Positions 8,448 through 18,200 of a stretch of DNA of 64,000 nt are shown piece after piece (the first letter of the stretch is position 1; each line of letters starts with the position of its first letter). Location of the stretch: assembly GCA_009780955.1 (NCBI GenBank), contig WQZB01000009.1, positions 20,669 through 84,668 of the forward strand, in the 5' to 3' direction. The notes below the pieces were generated by a model. That model was not told the origin of the DNA. It did no database searches and worked only from the letters and a program-made list of their open reading frames with translations. The position numbers were made by a program, and so were the translations under genes. Origin of the DNA: Polyangiaceae bacterium. GTDB lineage: Bacteria; Myxococcota_A; Polyangia; Polyangiales; Polyangiaceae.

Positions 8448-9735
8448 ATGTCGCTCAACGTCGGGGGCATTTACGTCGCCAGCAAGCACGGCGTCACGCG
8501 CGCAAAGGTCGTCGCCGAGATCAAAGCGTTCTGGACCAAAATCGGCGCGCGACCCTACGCCGGTGACGTCCTCGCGATCGCGCCGTTGTCGCTCGATAAG
8601 ACGGGCGTGCTCGGGTTCGTTGTTAGCCGCAAGACCGACGGTTGGATCGCCGTGTACGACTCGGAGCGTTATCGCGCCGACCCTGCGCTTGCGCGACATC
8701 TGTCGATCGCGCTCGGAGTTCCGGTGCTGCACTACGAGCTTCATGGCGCGACCGACAGCGCCTACGCGAAGGTTTGGGGTGAGGGAGGTCCCAAGGTTTC
8801 TGCGAGGCCGAAGTGGGACGAGGTCGAAGAACTCGTGAGCACGCTTCCGTATCCGACGCTCTATTTCAACCACCTGCAGCGCGAGGTGCCGAAAGAAATC
8901 CTCGCGGAGTTCGAGCTTTTCGCGTTCGAAGGCATCCCCGCGCGGCCCAAAGCGCAATACACGGGGCCGACGCCGCAAGTGCTCGACGAAGAAGCGCAGA
9001 AGGCCGAGGCCAAGCGCCTTTGCGAGGCTTACGACATCGAAGGCATGCGCGCGCTCCTCGAGAAGGCGCCACACACCGTGTGGGTTGTGCGGGGTAGCAT
9101 GGAGATACGCAGACCAAAGCAAGCCCGCAGGGCTCGCGTTCGTTCTCGCATTCGCCGACGTGTGCGCGACCGCCCCGTGGGGGTCGAATCTCGCGGTCGC
9201 CGCGGCCGCGGCGCGCACGGGCGATCACGCGCTGTTCGCGCGCGCGTTCGAGTCCGCGAAGGACGAATCCTCGTTCGTGCTCTGGGAGCAAAAGGCGTTC
9301 GAGCTCTATCAACAGGAAAAGAACGTCGCGGGCGCGCTCGAGATCCTCTCCGCGGTGATCACGCGGCCCAACGCGGCTCTCACGGCGTGGAACAACTGGC
9401 TCGCAATTCTCTTGCAGCAGCCGCTCCCGCCGCGCGCGGAGATCGCCGAACGGCTCGACGCTGCGGCAAAGCTCGCGCCGCAGAATCCGACGATGTTCCG
9501 CAACCTCGCATGCATCGAGCACAAACTCGGCGACACCGATCGCGCGCTCGAGCACGTACGCGCTGCGGTTCGCTGCGGCTACACGAACCTCGACGGGCTC
9601 CGAAACGACGACTCCTTCGACGACATCCGCGGCGACGCACGCTTCGAGGAAGCCTTTGTTCCATCGGGCGATTTCGACATTGGTCATCTCGAACTCGAGC
9701 TCCATGTTCGAAGCCGAGCCCGACGAGCGCTTCAT
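8448..9735 (+). pseudogene. Frameshifted paralogue of the 190-aa protein fused to a TPR domain
   Basis: The first frame (8448 to about 9083) gives ~212 residues similar in layout to the protein at 3210. Near 9075-9090 the reading moves by one base. The second frame continues with CGVAWRYADQSKPAGLAFVLAFADV and a TPR-like domain (ARTGDHALFARAF, AWNNWLAILLQQP, NLACIEHKLGDTDRALEHVRAAVRCG) ending near FEEAF. The two frames join without overlap into a ~425-residue protein, so this is one gene with a single frameshift (or an assembly error). Beyond about 9735 the frame runs into inverted foreign sequence, so the original 3' end is probably also lost. Confidence 0.7.
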
Positions 9736-9747
9736 CCCACGGGCGGG

Positions 9748-9973
9748 GAAGGCCCCGTGACCGTGTCAACCTCCCGATCGCCAGAATTCCTTTTCGAACT
9801 CCAGCTTACGAAGCAAAACGTCAGAAGCGACGCGAAAACGAAGCCAGACAACACCCTCGACGAGATCTGCCGGCGCAAAGAATGGGTAAGGAAATAGGTC
9901 GACCGCGCGAAGCGTCTTCTCCCACGTACGGGTCGGTTTTCTCGCTAGACCGGCGTAACCGCTCTCACCGTGC
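9748..9973 (-). pseudogene. Inverted 3' fragment of the 190-aa gene
   Basis: The reverse complement matches about 3585-3807. It encodes HGESGYAGLARKPTRTW, then FPYPFFAPADLVEGVVWLRF and EFEKEFWRSGG with a few substitutions relative to the intact gene. No start region is present. It abuts the next fragment at about 9972, so two unrelated gene ends are joined. Confidence 0.8.
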
Positions 9974-10161
9974 GCAGTCGTTAGCGCCCCAATTCGCACC
10001 TTCTTCATCGACGAGCACCGCGTCGGACAAGGCGTTCAGGTGCTCACGCGTGATAGGCTTCAGCTCGGCTTCGCAAGCTCGCGCCATGCAGTAAGGTCCA
10101 CGCCGGCCAGTCTACGTTGGAGGTTCCTCCAGGGCCAGGGAAAGGTGAGGTTGGTTTCCCC
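9972..10161 (-). pseudogene. Internal fragment of the DUF7691-type gene
   Basis: Near-identical to about 12182-12378 within the intact minus-strand gene. It covers the region for TLLQGA...PITREHLNALSDAALVDEEGANWGAND, but with small indels (for example at GCAAGCTCGCGCCATGCAG) that break the frame. Together with the previous entry it fills most of the gap 9736-10255, where no intact gene is seen. Confidence 0.8.
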
Positions 10162-10255
10162 AGGAACGGAAGTTCTACGATATAGTCAACCTGTTCGCCA
10201 AACTGGGTGAGGCTCAGTATGCAGCGGAAAACGAATTGTTCAGGAGAGATAAACC

Positions 10256-11062
10256 ATGAATGTCACTGAATTTGCCGCGACGCTTTATTTCGAAACTGAG
10301 CCTGCATTGACGGCGGAGCAGCTTTTCGAGACTTGGGGCCGTGAGGGTTATACCTGCGAATGGGACGAACAACGTGAGGCAGATGACATTTTCGCCGGTT
10401 TTCGCGGAGGCACCTTCGTCAAGCTGAAAAGGTCTCGACCTGCTGATCTGAAAGCCGTCGTGGCGGCCTGCCCAGATTATCCGAATCTGGCCGACGTCGA
10501 TATTGATTGGGATAGCACCTTTCTCATCAATCCCAAAGTAGCATGGGAAGACGTACAGCGGGCCAGTCATGAAATCAAATTCGGTTTTCGCATCGTCGCC
10601 GAACCCGACCAGCCGCGGATAGCGCATAACGAGCTGGTCGCCACGCTTCTGGGGATTCATCAGGCGGCCCCATTGCAAGCCCTATGGCTGCGTTCGCTGG
10701 GCGCCCTAATCGGGCGACGGGACCTCGACGAGTATCTGGCCTATGCCAACAGCAACACTGAAGGAGCCAGCGTGCAATTCGCACCAATGCTGGCATTCGG
10801 AAGCTTCGTTCGCCGTGATGGCGACACTGTGACAGCCTGGACCACAGGGCTCGCTCACTTCGGCCATGACGACCTTTGGCTCGAAGAAAATGGAATGAAT
10901 CCCATGGATGCGCAGCTCCTGATTTTCAACACCGGCTGCATGATTACGGGTGGACACCATTACCCTGCTGGCGACACGATGGAGACAAGCGATGTCCACT
11001 GCCGTTTTCTGCAGGAGCCTTTCAAAGGGAAACCCGCCTTGCGCCTGCAGTGGTTGAAATGA
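10256..11062 (+). CDS. DUF4261-type hypothetical protein
   Basis: 268 residues, no signal peptide. The C-terminal third has VTAWTTGLAHFGHDDLWLEE, then LLIFNTGCMITGGHHYPAGDTMETS, matching the DUF4261 pattern of a TGL..FG..DL strand followed by an N..Y...GDT segment. The N-terminal two thirds (SRPADLKAVVAACPDYPNL, HNELVATLLGIHQA) fit the longer DUF4261 protein architecture. Such proteins occur near toxin/immunity genes in many bacteria, but no activity is known. A purine-rich AGGAGAG lies 10 bp upstream of the ATG. Codon use appears less GC-biased than the downstream chromosomal genes. Confidence 0.6.
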   Translation: MNVTEFAATLYFETEPALTAEQLFETWGREGYTCEWDEQREADDIFAGFRGGTFVKLKRSRPADLKAVVAACPDYPNLADVDIDWDSTFLINPKVAWEDVQRASHEIKFGFRIVAEPDQPRIAHNELVATLLGIHQAAPLQALWLRSLGALIGRRDLDEYLAYANSNTEGASVQFAPMLAFGSFVRRDGDTVTAWTTGLAHFGHDDLWLEENGMNPMDAQLLIFNTGCMITGGHHYPAGDTMETSDVHCRFLQEPFKGKPALRLQWLK

Positions 11063-11120
11063 GCAACCCTGGAGTCACCTGCGCGAAGAGCGTGTTCCGA
11101 ATCGTTGTAACGTGGGCTTC

Positions 11121-11663
11121 ATGCCGTCGCACCTCGATGTCCGTCCCCCGCTCACCGATCTGCGACGTGGCAAACTCGGTCTCGATGAGTGGGAAGAAAC
11201 ACTCTACGTCGCGATCGAATTCGATCGCGTGTTGACAAAGACAGAGAAAGCCAGCGTCACAAAGCTCTACGCTGATTGGACAAAGCGGATCATCATAGAG
11301 TCCGCGGCTGACGAAGACTTCGACGGCGACAGCATGCGTATCGACGCGCTGTTCATCGGCGACAAGACTGTTCGCGGTGGCGTCTCGCGGTTCATCGCGG
11401 CGAGCGATGCGTGCGTGTGGCTGGTCGGCGAGCTCCGCAAGCTGCCCAGCGTCGTCTCCGTGGTGTTCGGCGATCCGCCCGACGACGGTGCGCCTCTCGA
11501 ACACGAGGTCGCGCCTGCGAGCGATGAGCCTCCGGAGGATATGGCGAAACTCGAGCTCGTTGCCAACGGTCAGCTAGCAGCGTCGCTTTGCTTCTCGATC
11601 CGCGCTTCCTTGCCGCCTTCAAACGCAAGAAGTCGAAGCGAGCGTAACCAAGGCCGAAGATGA
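11121..11663 (+). CDS. Hypothetical protein, ~180 aa
   Basis: No family recognised. ATG 11121 (MPSHLDVRPPLTDLR) is chosen; a GTG at 11112 is in frame. The protein looks like one compact alpha/beta domain of ~135 residues (EETLYVAIEFDRVLTKTEKASVTKLY, GVSRFIAASDACVWLVGELRKLPSVVSVVFGD) with a low-complexity basic tail. It lies 58 bp after the DUF4261-type gene on the same strand and may share its transcript. Confidence 0.45.
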   Translation: MPSHLDVRPPLTDLRRGKLGLDEWEETLYVAIEFDRVLTKTEKASVTKLYADWTKRIIIESAADEDFDGDSMRIDALFIGDKTVRGGVSRFIAASDACVWLVGELRKLPSVVSVVFGDPPDDGAPLEHEVAPASDEPPEDMAKLELVANGQLAASLCFSIRASLPPSNARSRSERNQGRR

Positions 11664-11667
11664 GTGC

Positions 11668-12074
11668 ATGGCGTCGCGCTCAGGCCCGCTTCCCAACGAC
11701 ACTTCGACAGCAGTCGTATGCGCTTTCTATGAGGATCTTCCCTGCTGCAAGGAACTCTGGCCAAGCTTCGGAACTTGGTTCACGCCAGAGGAATTCACCA
11801 TGCTGCTGCCGGCATTCGCCTACCACCTCTCTGCCGAGGATCTGGAGGCATTGCAGATTGCCTATCAGAGGGGGCGATCACGCGCACGGCCATCGCGCGC
11901 GTGACGGATCCCATGCACACCGATCTTTTTTGTACCTTACTCGCCCGACCCACCACGCTATTTATCGTATATTTGACATGGGCTTGGTGGCAGCATCGGG
12001 GAAAGAAGCTCAAGCCGGTGCTCGATAGGTTCATCGCGGACGCTGTTTCATTGGCTGCCGTCCATGAGCAGTAG
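11668..12074 (+). pseudogene. Frameshifted small hypothetical gene
   Basis: The frame from 11668 (MASRSGPLPNDTSTAVVCAF...LEALQIAYQRG) becomes meaningless after a run of G at 11870-11874. The adjacent frame continues sensibly as AITRTAIARVTDPMHTDLFC, then LARPTTLFIVYLTWAWWQHRGKK and stops at 12074. One indel in the G-run explains both, giving a ~135-residue protein with one hydrophobic segment near its C-terminus. It could be decay, a programmed slip, or a sequencing error. The 3' end overlaps the convergent gene's stop by 27 bp. Confidence 0.5.
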
Positions 12075-12764
12075 CAAGGAGTTGCCCTGTTTGGCGAACG
12101 CAAGGCCGTCTTTGGCCTCGTCGCAGCGGACCTCGGTAACCCAGCTTCGCAGCTGTTCGAGCCCAGCCCAGAGCTCGTCGCGGCAGTCGTTAGCGCCCCA
12201 ATTCGCACCTTCTTCATCGACGAGCGCGGCGTCGGACAGGGCGTTCAGGTGCTCACGCGTGATGGGCTTCAGCTCGGCTTCGATCGCTTCCAAGCTCGCG
12301 CCCTGCAGCAAGGTCCACGCCGGCCAGTCTACGTCGGAGGTTCCTCCAGGCCAGGGAAAGGTGAGGTTGGTTTCCCCCCACAGACCAGCCAACACCGGCA
12401 GGCCCAGGATCTTGAGCACCGGGTTCCAGCGGCCGAATGCATCATTCGGCATGTAATAGGTCAACTGCATGAGGATCTCGTCGCCACACGGCCTGGCTGC
12501 GTGGTTGAGCAAAAGCTCTGTAACCCGCGCGTATTCGTAAGCCTGCTCCAGCTCCAGCGGCCCTTTGAAGATTGCCTCCAGCGCGTTCTTGACGACCTTC
12601 TTACCCTCTGCTTTGTCGTCACCCAAGGTCATGAACACGTCATTGAGGTAGTTGGCGTTGGCTTCGCTCTTAAGCACCTCCACCGCCGCGAGTTGCTTGC
12701 TTCCCACCAGGCCTTGCAGCCTATCGGGCGCCACCTTCCAACCGCGTACGAACCGTTCTGCCAT
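12048..12764 (-). CDS. DUF7691-type uncharacterised protein (intact copy)
   Basis: 238 residues, soluble. The C-terminal signature WGANDCRDELWAGLEQLRSW...LALFMDG-like ending (here LLLLMDGSQ) is what I associate with the DUF7691 family. The middle has a Trp/Pro-rich stretch (FPWPGGTSDVDWPAW). This is the only intact copy in the window; decayed pieces are at 2994-3135 and 9972-10161. Function unknown. The surrounding duplications suggest an accessory, possibly immunity-like gene. Confidence 0.55.
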   Translation of the reverse strand: MAERFVRGWKVAPDRLQGLVGSKQLAAVEVLKSEANANYLNDVFMTLGDDKAEGKKVVKNALEAIFKGPLELEQAYEYARVTELLLNHAARPCGDEILMQLTYYMPNDAFGRWNPVLKILGLPVLAGLWGETNLTFPWPGGTSDVDWPAWTLLQGASLEAIEAELKPITREHLNALSDAALVDEEGANWGANDCRDELWAGLEQLRSWVTEVRCDEAKDGLAFAKQGNSLLLLMDGSQ

Positions 12765-12932
12765 TGGCCTCTTTCCTTTCCGTGCGACTTGATGAACTCG
12801 AAGTTAATCAGGTTAACCCGCACATGGCCCCCGTCATTTCAATCTGGCGACGGAAGGCGTCGAAAAAGTCGTCGGCGTGCACTCGGCGCGATGGCCCTTA
12901 CCCTTGCGCGTCGCCGCCGCAAAGGGAGGGCG

Positions 12933-14183
12933 CTAACGCGGCTGGTGTATGGGCAAAGGCACGGTACGCAGGGACGAGACGACCTGCCGAAGCGTTGCAA
13001 GCTTCTCGTTACGTTCCGAGCCTGTGAGTGCGTGGCGTGCCACTTGGGCGAACTCTCCGAGTGCACGCCATTGTGGCGTGTCTGGCAACCCGAGCGCACA
13101 GCGAAACGCGTCGCCCATCTCGATGGCACTCGAGAAGCGCGCGGCGGGATCTTTTGCAAGGGCGCGAGCAAAAAGCTCGTCGACGACGAGCGGCGCCTGC
13201 GGGACGAACGTGCGGATGGGCGGTGGCGGCGCTTCGACTTGCTCGATTCGGATCGCGATTTCAGACTTGCCTGTGGGAAGAAACGGCGGGCGGCCCGCTA
13301 GCGTCTCGTACAAGACGATGGCTGCAGAATACAAATCGCTCCGCCCGTCGAGCGGCGCGCCGAGAACTTGTTCGGGCGACATGTACGTGCCTGTTCCTGG
13401 CGACAGCTCTTGGGGCGACGGCGCTTTGTATCCGTGGGCTGGCCGAACGAGATACGCGATGCCGAAGTCGGCGAGTTTCACGATGCCGTCACGGCGGATC
13501 ATGATGTTCGAAGGCTTGACGTCACGGTGAACGATGCCAAGCGAATGCGCGGCGGCAAGCGCGCCAAGAAGCTGCTGCACGTAGTACCAGGCTCGTTGGA
13601 ACGCGAGCCCGGGCAGCTGACTGGGGCCTGCGAGCCTGGCCCTTTTGACGTTGCGAGCGATGACGATGTCGAGCGTGTCTCCGTCGACGTACTCCATGGC
13701 AAGGGTCAACCAGTTTGACGCCTGTGGTGCGGTTGGCAGAGCCATTGTGGCAGATGCATTGGGATCTTGGGGGACTGGATCAGGGGGCAAGCCGATGGTC
13801 GTTTGCCCGTATGTGAACAAATCGTAGAAGCGCACGACGTTCGGATGATCGAGCCGCTCCAAAGCCTCGGCCTCGTTCTGGAAGAAAGCGAAAATCTCAG
13901 GGCTTTGACTGGCTTTTGGCTTGAGTTGCTTGAGGGCGAGCGGTACGGGTGCTTCGCCTCCGCGCGGCCCTCTGGGATTGTGAAACAGCCATGCGCGGTA
14001 CACGGTGCCCATGGCGCCCGAGCCGACGCGCGTGTCGACGACGATCGTGCCATAGCCGCGGTCGATCTTCGTACCGGGATTGAGAGCGTTCATCTCGCTC
14101 GAGGGCAGCCAAGGCCTGCCACATTGCGGGCATGCGGAGGCGTCGTCGGGGATGACACGGTTGCATTGGGTGCAAGCACGCAC
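12933..14183 (-). CDS. Zinc-ribbon Ser/Thr protein kinase
   Basis: 416 residues, cytoplasmic (no membrane segment). An N-terminal zinc ribbon has C4, C7, C18 and C21 (CTQC...CPQC). A full Hanks-type kinase domain follows: G-loop VGSGAMGTVYRA, lysine in LALKQLKP, catalytic loop IVHRDVKPSNIMI (RD type), LADFGIAYL, and GTGTYMSPEQ. A ~75-residue tail follows the kinase. A proline/Ala linker is inserted between the N and C lobes (near DPVPQDPNASATM). Stand-alone kinases with zinc ribbons are common in Myxococcota. Divergent from the RluA gene, with a 68-bp gap. Confidence 0.9.
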   Translation of the reverse strand: MRACTQCNRVIPDDASACPQCGRPWLPSSEMNALNPGTKIDRGYGTIVVDTRVGSGAMGTVYRAWLFHNPRGPRGGEAPVPLALKQLKPKASQSPEIFAFFQNEAEALERLDHPNVVRFYDLFTYGQTTIGLPPDPVPQDPNASATMALPTAPQASNWLTLAMEYVDGDTLDIVIARNVKRARLAGPSQLPGLAFQRAWYYVQQLLGALAAAHSLGIVHRDVKPSNIMIRRDGIVKLADFGIAYLVRPAHGYKAPSPQELSPGTGTYMSPEQVLGAPLDGRSDLYSAAIVLYETLAGRPPFLPTGKSEIAIRIEQVEAPPPPIRTFVPQAPLVVDELFARALAKDPAARFSSAIEMGDAFRCALGLPDTPQWRALGEFAQVARHALTGSERNEKLATLRQVVSSLRTVPLPIHQPR

Positions 14184-14251
14184 GATTTCTTTAGCGTAGC
14201 GGAGTCGCCATGAATTATCCGGGCTAGGTGTGCTTAGGTGGTCTTATAAAA

Positions 14252-15217
14252 ATGGCGAAGCTTGAGCTGACAGTCAGCGATGGTGAAGATGGCGTGCGTC
14301 TTGATAAAGCCGTTGTTGCGCTGGCCAAAGGTGCATCGCGCGCACGCGTAAAAAAAGCGATCGAAGCCGGCAGTGTGCGCGTCAACGGCCGCATCGTGCC
14401 AAAGGGCGGCGTCGTCAAAACGGGCGACATCATCACCATCGACGAAGCCGTGGCGCGACCTAGCGACGCGCCGTGCGAGGCTGAACCCGATGCGCCGCTT
14501 TGCATCCGTTTCGAGTCGAGCGAGGTCCTCGTTGTCGACAAGCCCGCCCATCAACCCACGGCACCACTACGGGAAGGCGAAGTTGGTACGCTTGCCAGTG
14601 CACTGCTCGGTCACTTTCCAGAGCTCCGTGGCGTTGGCTACTCGGCGCGCGAGCCCGGCATCGTTCATCGCCTTGACACCGGCACTTCGGGCCTCGTGAT
14701 TGTGGCTCGCAACGCGGGTGCGTTCGAAAAGCTGCGCCATGCACTCAAAAACGGACAGATCCACAAAGAGTATTTGCTTTTATGCCGCTCGGCGGACTTG
14801 CCCGACAATGGCTCAATCGAGTACCCGATTGCCAATCATCCAAAAGACAAGCGGCGTGTTTATCCGTGTGTGCACCCGCGCGATGTGATCCGCTATGCGC
14901 CGCGCCCGGCGATAACCCGCTATTGCATACAAGCGCGCGTGGGCAACTGGGCCTTGGTTCGCGCCGAGGCGCCGCAAGCCATTCGCCACCAGCTGCGCGC
15001 CCATTTTGCGGCCATTGAGCATCCGCTTGCGGGTGACGTGCTCTACGGTGGCGAAGAAGTGGCCGGCCTCGATCGTCATGCATTGCATGCCGGACGTGTC
15101 GCGTTCGATGGATCGGGCGATCACGAGCTAGTCGAGATGCTGCGGTTTGACGTCAGCTCACCGTTGCCCGACGACATGTCCAGGCATGTGCAGATCGATT
15201 CGTTGTCCTCTGCGTAA
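14252..15217 (+). CDS. RluA-family pseudouridine synthase
   Basis: About 321 residues from ATG 14252. An N-terminal S4 RNA-binding domain (VRLDKAVVALAKGASRARVKKAIEAGSVRVNG) precedes the RluA catalytic domain, with the catalytic Asp in IVHRLDTGTSGLVIVAR. It isomerises uridine to pseudouridine in rRNA or tRNA. The S4 domain points to the RluC/RluD side of the family; the exact target base cannot be read from sequence. It is followed 12 bp later by the VIT/vWA gene. Confidence 0.9.
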   Translation: MAKLELTVSDGEDGVRLDKAVVALAKGASRARVKKAIEAGSVRVNGRIVPKGGVVKTGDIITIDEAVARPSDAPCEAEPDAPLCIRFESSEVLVVDKPAHQPTAPLREGEVGTLASALLGHFPELRGVGYSAREPGIVHRLDTGTSGLVIVARNAGAFEKLRHALKNGQIHKEYLLLCRSADLPDNGSIEYPIANHPKDKRRVYPCVHPRDVIRYAPRPAITRYCIQARVGNWALVRAEAPQAIRHQLRAHFAAIEHPLAGDVLYGGEEVAGLDRHALHAGRVAFDGSGDHELVEMLRFDVSSPLPDDMSRHVQIDSLSSA

Positions 15218-15229
15218 TAAGCCCCTGCC

Positions 15230-18200
15230 ATGAAGGAAACGACGCTGCTCTACGGCGCTCTCGCCGCCACAGGAATTGCCGCGCTTTACGCCATCACGCA
15301 CACGCATTCGCCTGATGTGCCTGCAACCGCAGAGCCGCTCGCCTACCGCGAGCCCAACTCCGTCGTTGATGATCCGCCAGCACTCGCACGCGCCGAAGTG
15401 CCCATTCGGCTCACCGCGTCCGATGGCACGGGGCTCACACTTTCGTCGATGAGCGCCAACGCTGTCCTCGAAGATCCGCTCGCGCTGACCGAACTGCATC
15501 TCGTGTTCGAGAATCCGAACGACCGCGTGCTCGAGGGCACCTTCCGCATCACACTTCCGCAAGGCGCATCGCTAAGCCGCTTTGCGATGAAGGTCGGCGA
15601 GGCATGGCAGGAGGGCGAGGTCGTCGAGAAGCAGGCGGCACGGCGCGCTTACGAAGATTTCCTGCATCGCCGGCAAGATCCCGCGCTCATGGAGCAAGGC
15701 GCGGGCAACGAATTCGCGGTGCGTGTGTTTCCGATCCCCGCGCGCGGCAAAAAAGAATTGATCGTGACGTATTCCGAATTACTAAAAGTGGGCGCCCCTT
15801 TCGTGCTGCCGCTCCGAGGCTTGCCCATGCTCGGGAATCTCGATGTCGACGTGCACGCGGTTGGCTCGCAGAGCGCGCTCGAGGGCGGGCGCACGAGCAC
15901 TTCCTTCTCGCTTCATCAGCAAAGGTTTCAGCCCGCCGAAAACTTCGTCGTTCCCAGCCGGCAAATCCCGCGCAGCCCTGGCCTGCGCAGCGGCGAGTTC
16001 GCCATCGCACGCGTCGTTCCTTTTGCCGAATCACGTCCCGAGCCGATCGAGTCAGCCGTTGTCCTCGTCGATACGAGCGCTTCACGCGCGCTCGGCCTTG
16101 CCGAAGAGGCCAAGCTCGTCGAAAGCACAATCGCCAAGCTGCCATCGAAAGCGTTCGTCACCGTTGCCTGTTTCGATCAAGAAATCGCCCCCATCTATGA
16201 AGGCAACGTAGCGGGCTACGGCACGAAACAAACCGCGGCGATCCTTGCACGCAAAGCGCTCGGCGCCACCGACGTCGACCGGGCCATTGGTTGGGCCGCA
16301 GAGACCGCGAAAAAGGCGAGCGCCAAACGCGTGGTGCTCGTCGGCGACGGCGTTGCCACAGCGGGCGAGATCGATGCACAGAAGCTCCGCGAACGCGTCG
16401 AAAAGCTTCGCGATGCGGGTGTCGAGCGCATGGATGCCGTGGCAACAGGGGGGATCCGCGACGACGCGTTCTTCCGTACCATCGTGCACGGCGTGCTCAA
16501 TCGAGACGGCGTCGTGCTCGACGGCAAGCTCGGTGCAAGCGCTGTTGCGAAACGCCTTCAAGAAGCAACGACGTCAGGCCTGCCCGTCAAAGTCGAGGGC
16601 GCGCGCTGGTCATGGCCCGAACAACTCGACGGGCTTCAAGCTGGCGACCAAGTCATGGTTTACGCCGAGCTCGATCCGTCGGAACCGGTGTCAATCACCG
16701 TAGGCAACCAAAAGTTTATGCCAAACATGCGCACGATCGATCGACCTTTGGTTGAGCGCGCATGGGCGAGCGCGAAAATCCAGAGCCTCATCGAGGCTCC
16801 ACAAGACAAGCAAGACAACGCGAACGCCACCAAGCGCGCCGCTATCGATCTGTCGACGCGCCACCGTGTTCTCAGTCCATACACAGCGCTGCTCGTGCTC
16901 GAAACAGATTGGGACTACCAGCGCTTCGGCATCGATCGCAACGCAACGGTCAACATTCTCACCGTTGATGCGGGTCGCGTTGCAGTCACGCACGCTCCTC
17001 GACGCGCTCCTCGCTACTTGGAAGAAAAGACTCGCGAGACCGATGCGAGAGCCAACGACCGCGAAAGCTCGCCATCAGCAAGGATGGCAGCGAGGGCCGC
17101 ACCGCAGCCGGCACCTGCACCCATGGGAGAAGCAGCGACGGCAGCCGATGAATCACTGGAAACACCCACGGCAGCAGCAGCGGCGGCACCCGTGACAGCC
17201 GAGCGGCCACCGGCGGCAGCAGCGATGGAGCCACCAGCGGCAGCAGCAGTTCCCATGGCAGCGAGCAAGTCATTGGCAGCACCCATGGCAGCGGCAGCAG
17301 CGGACGCAAACGATCGACGGGCAGACGATTCCGCCCCGAACGTGGCTCGGCGAGCACCGATGCCGCGACCGGCGGGCCCTCGCATGAGCGCCCCCGCCGA
17401 TATCGATCGCTCAGACTGGCGCATGCCAGAAGCCCGTCCTTACGAAGGACGCATGCGCATGGTGATGGATAAGATCGCCGCTGGTAACAAGGAAGGCGCG
17501 TTCATCGAAGCTTCGAACTGGCAGATGAATCAGCCGGGCGATGTGATGGCGCTCGTTGCGCTTGGCGAAGCTTCCGAAGCGATTGGCGAGGTGAAAACTG
17601 CGGCGCGCGCCTATGGATCGATCCTCGAGCTTTTTTCGTTTCGCGCTGACTCGCGAAGGTTCGCTGGCGAGCGTCTCGAGCGACTCAATGATCCACTCGC
17701 GCTACGTCTCGCGACCGACACCTACGGCAAGGCTGCTGAGCAGCGGCCCGATCATCCTGCCAGCCATCGCCTTTACGCGTATGCCCTGCTCAAAAGCGGC
17801 GAGTACGAGCGCGCCTTTGCGGCGATGAAAGCTGGCGCAACGCGTTCCTACCCCCAGGGCCGCTTCCCGGGCGTTACGCGCATTCTCAAAGAAGATCTTG
17901 GGCTCATTGCTGCGGCATGGGCCAAGGCCGAACCGGCGCGCAGCGCCGAAATCATGCAGAAGCTCCATGAAGCAGGCGGCATCGAAGAAAATGGTCCATC
18001 TTTGCGCTTCGTCCTCGTTTGGGAAACCGATGCGAACGACGTCGACTTCCACATTCGTGATGCGAACGGAGGTCATGCATATTACAAGCAACTCACCTTG
18101 CCGTCGGGCGGCGAGCTCTATGCCGACGTGACAACAGGCTACGGCCCCGAGTGCTTTACGATTCGCACCGCGAAAGCCGCGCGCGCGTACCCGTACGAGT

